Source of the DNA: an uncultured delta proteobacterium
Lineage (GTDB): Bacteria > RBG-13-61-14 > DRUE01
Direction: 5' to 3'
DNA length: 21,785 nt
NCBI GenBank assembly: GCA_903930515.1
Contig: CAIYYW010000048.1
Coordinates: 1-21,785 of the forward strand
The notes under the pieces are model-generated. The model had not been told where the DNA came from and made no database searches. It saw only the letters and a list, made by a program, of their open reading frames with translations. Shown here piece by piece: positions 14,711-21,785 of the stretch; position 1 is the first letter of the stretch, and the number at the start of each line of letters is the position of its first letter. The translations under genes were made by a program, and so were the position numbers.

Positions 14711-15825
14711 TTTATCCCAACCAGCCTTTCAAATTCTTGGTTCTCAAATAAATATCCGCATTCCAGGCAGTCACAAAGCCCGGGCGGACCCTGCTCCGAA
14801 ATCCTGAGCATCCGCTCCCGGATTTCCTGGGCGGCCGGCGAAGTCCAGATCCGATAAAAAGATTGCTCGCGCAAATTCCCCAGGACCGTCTCGCAGTTGC
14901 AACAGGGACGGACCGAGCCGTCCGGCCAGACCATCGCGAAGCTGTATCCGGAATAGCATCTCCCTTTCTGATAAATATTTCCGGCGCGGAGTTTTCCCAA
15001 ATGCCCGGGCTGGCCGGTGAACCCGAGATAGATTCCCTTTTCCCGGGCCAAAGGCTGCCAGTGCGCAAGCTCATTCAGGAAATCCTGAAACTCCTTTTCG
15101 CCGAGCGCGAATCCTTTCGGTTCCTCTTTCGGAAACGGAAAATCCATCAAGGCCAGATAACTCACCGCTTCCGCGCCGGAATCAATCCCGAACCTGAGCA
15201 GTTGTTCCACTTCCCGGAAATTGCGCCGGTTTAAGACCGCGGTGAGAGAAAGATAGGGCTTGGCCAAAGATTTTTGATCGCGCAGTTTCCGGATCAACTT
15301 GATCCCGTTCCTGATCTTTTCCAGGTTGGAGCCGGATACCCCGCTCTGGTCTTGGAAGCTGGATTCGGTCCCGGCATTGACGCTGATGGAAATGCGGTCC
15401 AGGCCCGAAGACGCGAGCGCCGCCGCGAAATTTTCCAGCAAAATGCCATTGGTCACCAGCGCGAGTTCTGCCTGGGGAAAACCTCTCCGGAGCAAAAAGA
15501 TCATCGCCATAATCCGCTTGTGCAGGAGCGGCTCTCCGCCGGTGATGTGGATTCGCTTCAATCCGCCCAGCCGATACAGGTCATCCACCATTCGGTCGAA
15601 CACTCCGAAATTGAGGTCCGCCTCCTCCCGCATCCATCTCGGCGCGAATTTTTCCCGCGTCTCTATGCTCACCGCCTGGGTCGGACAGAAGATACAGCGC
15701 TCGTTGCAGCGGGTGGTCGGAAGGATTTGCAAATCCAGCGGCCCGGATATGGCCCTGCCCTCGCGGATGGATTTCCGCAGATTTTCTATGCTTCCTTTAC
15801 TGAGCAACTTCAGCCTCGCTTTCAT
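14707..15825 (-). CDS. Radical SAM enzyme with SPASM domain
   Basis: A 372-residue radical SAM enzyme. After a basic N-terminal helix, the cluster ligands are C40-N-E-R-C44-I-F-C47-P-T-Q. The SAM-binding G-G-E-P follows in H-I-T-G-G-E-P-L-L-H-K, then V-T-N-G-I-L and I-S-I-S-V-N-A-G. The C-terminal SPASM region has C-Y-S-G-Y-S-F-A-M-V-W-P-D-G-S-V-R-P-C-C-N-C, G-N-L-R-E-Q-S-F-Y-R-I-W and a final C-D-C-x-x-C. The gene begins 29 bases inside the preceding B12 radical SAM gene and ends overlapping the next gene by 4 bases. This fits tight co-expression, perhaps as a working complex. The substrate is unknown. Confidence 0.9.
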   Translation of the reverse strand: MKARLKLLSKGSIENLRKSIREGRAISGPLDLQILPTTRCNERCIFCPTQAVSIETREKFAPRWMREEADLNFGVFDRMVDDLYRLGGLKRIHITGGEPLLHKRIMAMIFLLRRGFPQAELALVTNGILLENFAAALASSGLDRISISVNAGTESSFQDQSGVSGSNLEKIRNGIKLIRKLRDQKSLAKPYLSLTAVLNRRNFREVEQLLRFGIDSGAEAVSYLALMDFPFPKEEPKGFALGEKEFQDFLNELAHWQPLAREKGIYLGFTGQPGHLGKLRAGNIYQKGRCYSGYSFAMVWPDGSVRPCCNCETVLGNLREQSFYRIWTSPAAQEIRERMLRISEQGPPGLCDCLECGYLFENQEFERLVGIK

Positions 15826-17605
15826 AAGCTCCGCAGATCAGGAGCGGGTTGGTGAATCCCGCGGTATTGAATTGATCTTTGCCCGCCTGGGCCGCGCTGG
15901 TTTCCAGCTCCAGAATAAACTTCCCCGGCGAATATTTTGAAAGGTCAATTTCAAAATCAAAAAATCCCCGGTCGGATTTTTTCGCCTTGGCGTCAAGGCG
16001 GTGCCGAAAAATTTCCTGGAGCGAGCCGGTGTCGGGTCCGGCCCGAACCTGGAAGATCACCCCGCCCGGATCTCCCTGGTCATAAATGCCGGGATGCATA
16101 AAGATTCCGAAATTGAACCGGGCCGGCGCGGATAGTTCCAAAAGATACTGAATCCGGCAGGGCGGATGCATAATCAGACCCCGCCGCTCCTCTTCATATA
16201 TGATAATGTATTCCTCTCCGTAATAGTCCGGCACCGGCGTATATTTATCCGCCGTCCCGAGTTGGTCAATCAGGTTGAACAGCTCCTCCCGGCCGGAAAG
16301 TTTTGCCGCCAGCATTTTCCGGTTCCGGCAAAACTCGCTGAGCCGGACCAGCTTCTGATGCCAGTGATGAATTTCATTGGGAGCCAGCGACGGGAATTCC
16401 AGGACGCTTTTTGACACGAAATATCCGTCCACTGTTCCTCCCTTGAGGAATCCTTTTCCCTTGCACAACTCGTAAAGCCGGGTGCCGGGATACGGGTTGA
16501 ACACGCTCACCTGCATATGGTCCGGGCAGAGCGACCGGTTGAGATTGTAAGTCGCGAGCGCGTCCTCCGCAGTCTCCCCGGGCAGGCCGACCATATTGAA
16601 CGACCAGGTCTTGATCCCGGCCTGCTCCGCCGATTGGAACGATTCCATAATTTGCGACTGGCTGACCTTGCGGTTCATAATCCCGCGCCGCACCCGGTCG
16701 GACCCGCTCTCCACGCCGATCCTGACCATCTCGCATCCGCATCTTGCCAGCTCCCGGTAAATTCCCCGGTCAACCGTTCCGGCGTGGACATTGATCCGGA
16801 AGGGGTAGTGGAATCGCTTGGGATATTTTTCAAAAAATTCTTTCATCCAGTCCCGGTTCAAGGTGAAAATATCGTCATTGAAATCCAGGCTCCGGATTTG
16901 ATATTGCCGAGCGCAGTGTTCAATCTCGCCGAGCAAATTGTCCACCGAGCGGAACCGGAGATATGTCCCTTTGCCGCTATAGAGCAAGCGCTTGCCCTGG
17001 TTCGCGCAGTATGCGCAATCATACGGGCAGCCGCGTCCGACCAATAAACTCAGCCGCTGATCGTCCTGGTCCAGGATTTCCTGGTAGTGAAAAATCTCGC
17101 GGTCCGCGAAAGGAATTCCATCCAGGTTTTCCATCAAGCCGCAGATCGGGTTCCGCTGGATCCGGCCCCCGGTTCTGACCCACAGGTTTTCAATGCCGAG
17201 AAAATCCTTCCCCTGCTCCAGGGCATTCGCCAGTTCCACCATGGCCTTCTCGCCTTCTCCGACGCAAACGATGTCTATTTCCGGCGCCGCCAATGTTTCT
17301 TCAGGCGCGAGCATCGCGTGAACCCCGCCGGCGATGATCGGAATCGTCGGAAACGCAGGTTTTAAAACTTTCGCGATTTTCGCAAGATACGGAAACTGAT
17401 GGGTGGTCCCGCTCAAAGCGATCAGGCCGGGATCCAACTTTTTTACATCCGCGATCAACTCCTCTGCTTCCGGAAGCTCGGTGAGGTAAAACAGATGCGT
17501 CAGATGCCCGGCTTTTTTCAGGACCGCGGACAGGTATCCGATCCCGTGCTGAAAATGACGGGGAAGAAAACTGCCGAGGTCGGGATATATAAATAAAATC
17601 CGCAT
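15797..17605 (-). CDS. B12-binding-domain radical SAM enzyme with C-terminal beta-sandwich-like module
   Basis: 602 residues, a paralogue of the enzyme at 10849-12615 with the same three-part layout. The cobalamin-binding-like domain (about 1-155) has L-I-A-L-S-G-T-T-H-Q-F, I-A-G-G-V-H-A-M-L-A-P-E (91-102) and C-V-G-E-G-E-K. Like many family members it lacks the classical D-x-H-x-x-G, so cobalamin would bind without a protein His ligand. Radical SAM ligands are C193-P-Y-D-C197-A-Y-C200. The shared C-terminal module runs from about 476 (L-I-M-H-P-P-C-R-I-Q-Y) to 592 (T-N-P-L-L-I-C). It likely performs cobalamin-assisted radical chemistry such as C-methylation; this is inferred from the family. 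The next gene starts 29 bases before this one ends. Cys-rich gene 17621-17818 lies 15 bases upstream. Confidence 0.9.
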   Translation of the reverse strand: MRILFIYPDLGSFLPRHFQHGIGYLSAVLKKAGHLTHLFYLTELPEAEELIADVKKLDPGLIALSGTTHQFPYLAKIAKVLKPAFPTIPIIAGGVHAMLAPEETLAAPEIDIVCVGEGEKAMVELANALEQGKDFLGIENLWVRTGGRIQRNPICGLMENLDGIPFADREIFHYQEILDQDDQRLSLLVGRGCPYDCAYCANQGKRLLYSGKGTYLRFRSVDNLLGEIEHCARQYQIRSLDFNDDIFTLNRDWMKEFFEKYPKRFHYPFRINVHAGTVDRGIYRELARCGCEMVRIGVESGSDRVRRGIMNRKVSQSQIMESFQSAEQAGIKTWSFNMVGLPGETAEDALATYNLNRSLCPDHMQVSVFNPYPGTRLYELCKGKGFLKGGTVDGYFVSKSVLEFPSLAPNEIHHWHQKLVRLSEFCRNRKMLAAKLSGREELFNLIDQLGTADKYTPVPDYYGEEYIIIYEEERRGLIMHPPCRIQYLLELSAPARFNFGIFMHPGIYDQGDPGGVIFQVRAGPDTGSLQEIFRHRLDAKAKKSDRGFFDFEIDLSKYSPGKFILELETSAAQAGKDQFNTAGFTNPLLICGAYESEAEVAQ

Positions 17606-17620
17606 GGGCTTTTCGCCGCC

Positions 17621-17818
17621 TTAAATATGGTTCCTGGCAAAGCAACTGAAGGACCGGTCATAGGTTGCCTCGCCTTCCGCGTTGAACGCGCAAGCCGGCA
17701 GTTCCTTGATCCGGAGATGATAGCGCAGGCACTCGCAGCAGATCCCCTTGCGCTCGCACGGCTCATAGGTGCAGTTGCAGCTCTTTTGATTTTTTTCCCG
17801 GTTCTTGCAATCAGCCAT
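17621..17818 (-). CDS. Cys-rich small protein, DUF6485-like
   Basis: A 65-residue protein with nine cysteines (4, 14, 16, 21, 27, 28, 30, 43, 59). The core N-C-T-Y-E-P-C-E-R-K-G-I-C-C-E-C-L-R-Y-H followed by E-L-P-A-C-A-F and T-Y-D-R-S matches my recollection of the DUF6485 family, small proteins of unknown function from anaerobes. The CxCx4C...CCxC spacing suggests a metal or iron-sulphur site. A strong AAGGAGG lies just upstream of the ATG, so the gene is surely expressed. It lies between the GT2 gene (21-base gap) and a B12 radical SAM gene (15-base gap). It could be a metal-cluster accessory or redox partner. A RiPP precursor substrate for the radical SAM enzymes is conceivable but less likely, because conservation extends over the whole length. 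Confidence 0.75.
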   Translation of the reverse strand: MADCKNREKNQKSCNCTYEPCERKGICCECLRYHLRIKELPACAFNAEGEATYDRSFSCFARNHI

Positions 17819-17839
17819 TCCTAAACCTCCTTGAAAATT

Positions 17840-19282
17840 TCACGGGTGGCGGAACCCGGATGGACTCGCGATCCGCTCCGCCCCTCCGATCAAATAATTT
17901 TTCAGACTAAATCCCGGGCTTAGATCCTTGATCACAATCCTCGGCTCCGCCCATCCGGCCCAGGCGTATTTCAAATCCGCCGACCCGGTGACCAGGCTGA
18001 TCTTGACCCTCTTCCCCGCCCACGGGCCCAGGTCCAACGCAAACTCTTTCCAGGCCTGAAGGCTCTCCAAGCTCATCTCCAGCCGGCGCCGGAAGATCGG
18101 TTCCTGGTCAACCGCGACCATAAAATCAATCGGCGCGGTCCGATGCCGGAAGGCCTCGGGCTTGATCCCGATCCCGAAGCGAAGCTGGCAATTTTTACCG
18201 ATCTTCATCCGGTAATTTATTATGGCCGATGGCTGGGCAAGAATCACCTTTTTCCAGGAGTCGCCGATGACGAAAGCTGTTTTGGCCACCCGTTCTTTGG
18301 CATCGGCCGGAAAAACGGCTGCGCCGGAGAGATGACGGATCAGGTCAGAGCCGGTTTCGGTTTGCGGTTCCCATCCGGCCAGAAATCTTCCCGCGACCTC
18401 AACCCCGGAAAGCATCGGCCATTGAAACAGGGCGAAAACTTTTTCCATAAATTCAGCGTCGGCCTTGAAGATCTCCCGGCTGGTTTCGCCAAGACCGTAA
18501 AACCATCCACCCAAAGCGTTCCGGAAAGAAGGGTAATAGACCTGGCCGAAATATTTTTTCGCCGCCTGCTGGTCCGCCCATCCGCGCCGGAAAAAATAAA
18601 ACGCCCGGCTGGAATGGGAATGACGCGCGACCGAGCCCGGCTCGAAAATTATTTTATAGCCTCCGAGCAAGCAGTTCCGGCTCCAGACCAAATCTTCGGC
18701 CCAGGCGCTGTCCGGGATCGGGATCCGGTCCAAAACCGATTTCTTCCGGACCGAGCTGACATCGTCAAAATCGCAGAGGGCGATCCGCGCCAGCGGTTCC
18801 ATCATCCAGTATTCTTTCGACTCTTTCAGCCCGGTTTCCGTCCGGGCTTCCCGGAAAACTTTTCTCTTGATCAGCCGCAGCTTTTCCAGCAAGCCCGCTC
18901 CCGTCCGGGGGAGCTGGCGGCTGTACGCCCCGGCGATCCGGTCATCGCTTTTGGCCGCATCCACCAATTTTTTCAGCCACTGCTGATCAGCCGGGACCGC
19001 GTCCGCGACCAGGCAAACCAGGAATTCCCCCTCGGCCTGGTCGGAAGCGAACCGCCTGGTTTTGCCGTGGCTGAATTCTTCCCTTTTTATCTCCAGCAGC
19101 CGGAGCGGATATTTTTGGGCGAATCCTTCGGCGATTTGTTTGGTGCGATCGCTTGACCCGGAATCAACCAACAGGACCTCAAAAGGGAAATCGGTTTCTT
19201 GCGCGAAAACCGCGGTCAGGCAGTTCGGAAGATTTTTTTCTTCGTTCAGGGCAAGAATGATCACGCTGGCCAGGGGCTTCAT
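17840..19282 (-). CDS. GT2-family glycosyltransferase (rhamnosyltransferase-like) with C-terminal beta-sandwich-like module
   Basis: A 480-residue protein. The GT-A domain (about 5-240) has S-V-I-I-L-A-L-N-E-E (6-15), L-L-V-D-S-G-S-S-D (37-45) and F-S-H-G-K-T-R-R (70-77), a motif typical of rhamnosyltransferase-like GT2 enzymes. V-A-D-A (92-95) stands in the DxD place, and W-A-E-D-L-V-W (194-200) carries the probable catalytic-base region. About 345-455 is an additional module beginning A-Q-P-S-A-I-I-N-Y and ending W-A-E-P-R-I. It resembles the C-terminal modules of both B12 radical SAM enzymes in this operon. The ATG directly abuts the previous stop codon (TGA-ATG), showing translational coupling. 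It probably builds the glycan exported by Wzm/Wzt. The sugar specificity is a guess from one motif. Confidence 0.88.
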   Translation of the reverse strand: MKPLASVIILALNEEKNLPNCLTAVFAQETDFPFEVLLVDSGSSDRTKQIAEGFAQKYPLRLLEIKREEFSHGKTRRFASDQAEGEFLVCLVADAVPADQQWLKKLVDAAKSDDRIAGAYSRQLPRTGAGLLEKLRLIKRKVFREARTETGLKESKEYWMMEPLARIALCDFDDVSSVRKKSVLDRIPIPDSAWAEDLVWSRNCLLGGYKIIFEPGSVARHSHSSRAFYFFRRGWADQQAAKKYFGQVYYPSFRNALGGWFYGLGETSREIFKADAEFMEKVFALFQWPMLSGVEVAGRFLAGWEPQTETGSDLIRHLSGAAVFPADAKERVAKTAFVIGDSWKKVILAQPSAIINYRMKIGKNCQLRFGIGIKPEAFRHRTAPIDFMVAVDQEPIFRRRLEMSLESLQAWKEFALDLGPWAGKRVKISLVTGSADLKYAWAGWAEPRIVIKDLSPGFSLKNYLIGGAERIASPSGFRHP

Positions 19283-20341
19283 TCACTGACCTGACAGATC
19301 GGAATTGAACCAGGGGCTGCGGCCTTCTTGCAGGCAGCGCCGGCAGGCCTCGGGATACTTCCCGCTTGCGATCACGGCCCGGAATTTTTGATAGCCCGGC
19401 CCGTTCCAGGCCGACTGGAAATCCCCGCCCTTGAGCGAGCCCATTTTTTCCGGACTGCCGCAGCAGAGAAATACCCTTCCGTCGGTCCTGACCCCGAAAT
19501 TGATCCAGGGCTGAAGGCATCTCAACAGCGGATTTTTTTGTTCCAGGTAATGGCTGGAGAAATGGAGGCGGCCTTTGGCCTGATCCCGGAGCCGGATCAA
19601 GGTCTGGATCAATTCCCGGCTGGGGGGCACATAATTTTTTTGATAAAAATCCTGGTAGGTTTGGTCAAAGCTGAAGACCGGGCTGAGCGGCTCGATCACC
19701 AGATGGTTCAGCCCGAGCGAATACGCGAACTGGACCAGGGCTGGGAGTTCCGCGACATTTTCTTTCATCAGAGTGAACTGCATATTGAGATAGGGTTTTT
19801 CCACCCCGAGCTTTTTCTTCTGGTCCTGGACCAGGATCACCGATTCCACCACCCGCTCCAGTTCCGCGCCCTTCCGGATTTTCCGGTAAGTGTCGGGGCT
19901 GACCGCGTCAATGGAAAAGGAAATGGTGTTAATGGAGAGCTTGACCAGGTAGAGCGCGATTTCGCCGGTGAGCAGGGTGCCGTTGGTGTTGAAAATGATC
20001 TCAGGCTCGTAGCTCCGGACCAGCTCCAGCAGGCTCATAAAATACGGATGCAAAAACGGCTCCCCGCCCCCGCTCATAAAACACCGGAGCGCGCTGGTGA
20101 GCGGCTCCTCCATCATCTCCACCAGGCCGGGGTCCAGAAATTTCTCCTGATACTGGTAATCGCTCACCCCCATTGCCACCGGGCACATCGGGCAGGACAG
20201 ATTGCAGACGCTGGTCGGCTCCAGATAGATCGCGAGCGGTAAATGGCTTACCTGGACCTGGCCGGCCTTGAGACTTTCCCGCGCCCGCTCCAGGTTTTCC
20301 CGCTTTTTTTCCGGCAAACTTTTTTTCCCGAATATCGCCAT
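19283..20341 (-). CDS. Radical SAM enzyme with SPASM domain
   Basis: A 352-residue enzyme with the radical SAM motif C46-N-L-S-C50-P-M-C53-P. The core has F-M-S-G-G-G-E-P-F-L-H-P, with an extra Gly compared with the usual G-G-E-P context, then F-N-T-N-G-T-L-L and I-S-F-S-I-D-A. The SPASM region has C-L-Q-P-W-I-N-F-G-V-R-T-D-G-R-V-F-L-C-C-G, G-S-L-K-G-G-D-F-Q-S-A-W-N-G and a final C-R-R-C. The N-terminal 30 residues are highly charged. It directly follows the wzt-like gene (3-base gap) and abuts the GT2 gene, so it belongs to the export operon. The substrate is unknown. Confidence 0.9.
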   Translation of the reverse strand: MAIFGKKSLPEKKRENLERARESLKAGQVQVSHLPLAIYLEPTSVCNLSCPMCPVAMGVSDYQYQEKFLDPGLVEMMEEPLTSALRCFMSGGGEPFLHPYFMSLLELVRSYEPEIIFNTNGTLLTGEIALYLVKLSINTISFSIDAVSPDTYRKIRKGAELERVVESVILVQDQKKKLGVEKPYLNMQFTLMKENVAELPALVQFAYSLGLNHLVIEPLSPVFSFDQTYQDFYQKNYVPPSRELIQTLIRLRDQAKGRLHFSSHYLEQKNPLLRCLQPWINFGVRTDGRVFLCCGSPEKMGSLKGGDFQSAWNGPGYQKFRAVIASGKYPEACRRCLQEGRSPWFNSDLSGQ

Positions 20342-20344
20342 CGG

Positions 20345-21586
20345 CTAGCTGATCCTCCAGTCGCAGGGATTGATAAAAACACCCCGGTCCAGGATCTTTC
20401 CCGGGCCAACTTCAAACCTGATTAAATCAAAAACTTCGTCCACCGGCAAGCAAGCCCCGCTCCGGCCCTTGAAAATATTCACCGAAACCTGATACCTCCC
20501 GGCCAGGAGCAGGTTGCGGAATTGGTATCTGACCGAACCGCGATGCCCTGGGGGAATCGGGCCGGAAAACCCGCACTCTACGCCCTGACCGAATTCCTCG
20601 CCTGCGCCTTGCGCGCATTCCTGGTTGGCGCTCAGGATCAGCACCCCGTCGGTCCTAAAAATATTCACTCCGAAAAGCGGCTCCTTGACTTCCCTCTCCG
20701 CCCGATACTCATATTCAATTTCCATCCGCTCGCCCGGCCTGATCAGAGCGGTTTCTTTCCCTTCCGAGTTCTTGATCCGCGCCGAGATGATCGTCGCCTC
20801 CCCGCTCCCCCTCCGCTTCCACTCCCCATGCGCCGGCGCTTTCATCTCTCCCGAGACCGCCTCCTGATAAATTTCCTCCAGGTATGATTCAATCACTTCC
20901 CCGGCCGGACCGATTTTTTGCAGCTTCCCTTGCGACAAATACGCCACGCGGTCGCACAGCCCGCGGACCATCGTCAGGTCGTGGGAGGCGATCATCATCG
21001 CCGCCCCCTGCTCTTTGAATTCCAGCATCCGGCGCAAACATTTGGACCGGAAATATTCATCGCCCACCGCAAGCGCCTCGTCAATCAGGAGCAGTTCCGG
21101 ATCAAGCGCCTGCGCGAGCGAGAAGCCGAGCCGGAGATACATCCCGTCCGAATAAGTCCGGACCGGAAACTCGATGAATTCCCCCAGCTCCGAGAAAAGG
21201 ATTATCTCCCGGATTTTTTTCTCCAACTCCGAGCGGGAAAATCCCGCGATCATTCCGTTGAGGAGGAGGTTTTCCCGGCCGGTGAATTCCGGATGGAAAC
21301 CGCTGCCGAGTTCCAGCAGGGACGCCACTCTGCCGACGATTTCAATTTCGCCGGAACTGGGCGGGCTGATCCCGGCGACGATCCGGAGCAGGGTGGATTT
21401 CCCCGCGCCGTTCTTGCCGATGATCCCCAGGCACTGCCCTTTTCCCAGCTCCAAGCTCAGACCTTTGAGCGCGGCAACTTCCTTGCGGTACTGTTTCGCG
21501 CCCAGGCTGATTTTTTCGTAAAGCCAGAACCGGGGCCTTTGGTAAACCCGGAAGGTCTTGCTCATATTTTTCAATCGTAAAATCAT
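20345..21586 (-). CDS. wzt: Wzt-like ABC transporter ATPase of a polysaccharide exporter
   Basis: A 413-residue ATP-binding subunit that powers export of lipid-linked polysaccharide with its Wzm-type permease. The nucleotide-binding domain (about 1-240) has Walker A G57-K-N-G-A-G-K-S-T65, signature Y-S-D-G-M-Y-L-R-L (145-153), Walker B L-L-L-I-D-E (165-170) and switch His202 (A-S-H-D). The motif L-L-E-L-G-S-G-F-H-P-E-F-T-G-R-E-N (90-106) is characteristic of the O-antigen/teichoic-acid exporter subfamily. Residues about 262-400 form a Wzt-C-like beta-sandwich, which in known systems recognises a modified glycan end; methyl or other caps are typical signals. ATG 21586 follows the permease stop by one base. 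A TTG 18 bases upstream was not chosen. Confidence 0.93.
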   Translation of the reverse strand: MILRLKNMSKTFRVYQRPRFWLYEKISLGAKQYRKEVAALKGLSLELGKGQCLGIIGKNGAGKSTLLRIVAGISPPSSGEIEIVGRVASLLELGSGFHPEFTGRENLLLNGMIAGFSRSELEKKIREIILFSELGEFIEFPVRTYSDGMYLRLGFSLAQALDPELLLIDEALAVGDEYFRSKCLRRMLEFKEQGAAMMIASHDLTMVRGLCDRVAYLSQGKLQKIGPAGEVIESYLEEIYQEAVSGEMKAPAHGEWKRRGSGEATIISARIKNSEGKETALIRPGERMEIEYEYRAEREVKEPLFGVNIFRTDGVLILSANQECAQGAGEEFGQGVECGFSGPIPPGHRGSVRYQFRNLLLAGRYQVSVNIFKGRSGACLPVDEVFDLIRFEVGPGKILDRGVFINPCDWRIS

Positions 21587-21587
21587 T

Positions 21588-21785
21588 TTACAGCCGATCC
21601 GCAAATCCTTTTTTCAAGCGGAAAAAAACCAGCAGTCCCAGGCCCAGGCTGATCAAGGAGCATCCCGCAACCAGCAGGATTTGATTCCCGGACGGAATTC
21701 CGCCTTCCAGCAACAGTCTCCGGTAGCCGGTCACCAATTGCGCCATCGGGTTGAGCAAAATCACCATCTGATATTTTTCCGGAAC
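21588..21785 (-). CDS. wzm: Wzm-like ABC-2 transporter permease, C-terminal part
   Basis: Only the last 65 codons are inside the window; the 5' end is beyond the right edge. The frame reads L-N-P-M-A-Q-L-V-T-G-Y-R-R-L-L-L, the conserved segment before the last membrane helix of polysaccharide ABC-2 permeases. A hydrophobic helix L-L-V-A-G-C-S-L-I-S-L-G-L-G-L-L-V-F-F and a basic tail R-L-K-K-G-F-A-D-R-L follow before TAA (21588-21590). One base separates it from the ATPase gene. Together they form a Wzm/Wzt exporter in the inner membrane. Confidence 0.88.
   Translation of the reverse strand, partial: VPEKYQMVILLNPMAQLVTGYRRLLLEGGIPSGNQILLVAGCSLISLGLGLLVFFRLKKGFADRL

Noticed and set aside
19328-20242. 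A 304-codon open frame on the plus strand opposite a radical SAM gene
   Set aside because: It is antisense of a clear SPASM radical SAM gene, with no family signature and no ribosome-binding site.

Overview
The window reads as bacterial chromosome from a Gram-negative, probably anaerobic and uncultivated lineage. The signs are lipoproteins with a classical lipobox, a Wzm/Wzt-type polysaccharide exporter, a primary-type sigma-70 factor, and six oxygen-sensitive radical SAM enzymes, two of them with cobalamin-type N-terminal domains. The genes are moderately GC-rich and densely packed. I cannot fix the phylum from this sequence alone.

Region 1 (1-3759, minus strand) holds two tandem copies of a secreted RCC1-repeat lipoprotein gene, each with its own promoter-like sequence. 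The complete copy (1531-3759) has 14 blades, enough for two seven-bladed propellers, with a cysteine pair in most blades, and it ends at a good intrinsic terminator. The other copy (1-1378) runs off the left edge. It stops resembling its sister inside blade 7 and continues in frame as a piece of an ABC_sub_bind-like (PF04392-type) periplasmic protein. That is either a real fusion or an assembly chimera.

Region 2 (3760-4330) is a 571-base divergent intergenic stretch. It contains AATTCGG-type repeats, a REP-like hairpin and two further hairpins ahead of the next gene.

Region 3 (4331-8014, plus strand) is housekeeping. It contains a small EF-Tu-domain-2-like protein, a 404-residue RpoD-family sigma factor, a short ORF remnant, a UbiA-family membrane prenyltransferase, and rsmI overlapping it by 4 bases. 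The rsmI reading frame is broken by one extra T near its 3' end. Removing that T restores a canonical 286-residue C-terminus.

Region 4 (7922-21785, minus strand) is one tightly coupled operon that enters from the right. In transcription order it encodes: Wzm permease (partial), Wzt ATPase with a C-terminal substrate-selecting domain, a SPASM radical SAM enzyme, a GT2 glycosyltransferase, a DUF6485-like Cys-rich mini-protein, a B12-type radical SAM enzyme, three CxxxCxxC radical SAM/SPASM-type enzymes, a second B12-type radical SAM enzyme, a left-handed beta-helix acetyltransferase, a SAM methyltransferase, and a GT4 glycosyltransferase. Genes overlap or are separated by at most about 21 bases. 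The exporter, transferases and decorating enzymes fit synthesis and export of a surface glycan or glycolipid. The six radical SAM enzymes suggest unusual radical or cobalamin-dependent chemistry on the sugar, the lipid or a carrier. Three proteins of different catalytic type (two B12 radical SAM enzymes and the GT2) share a related C-terminal beta-sandwich-like module, which suggests that they recognise a common substrate or partner.
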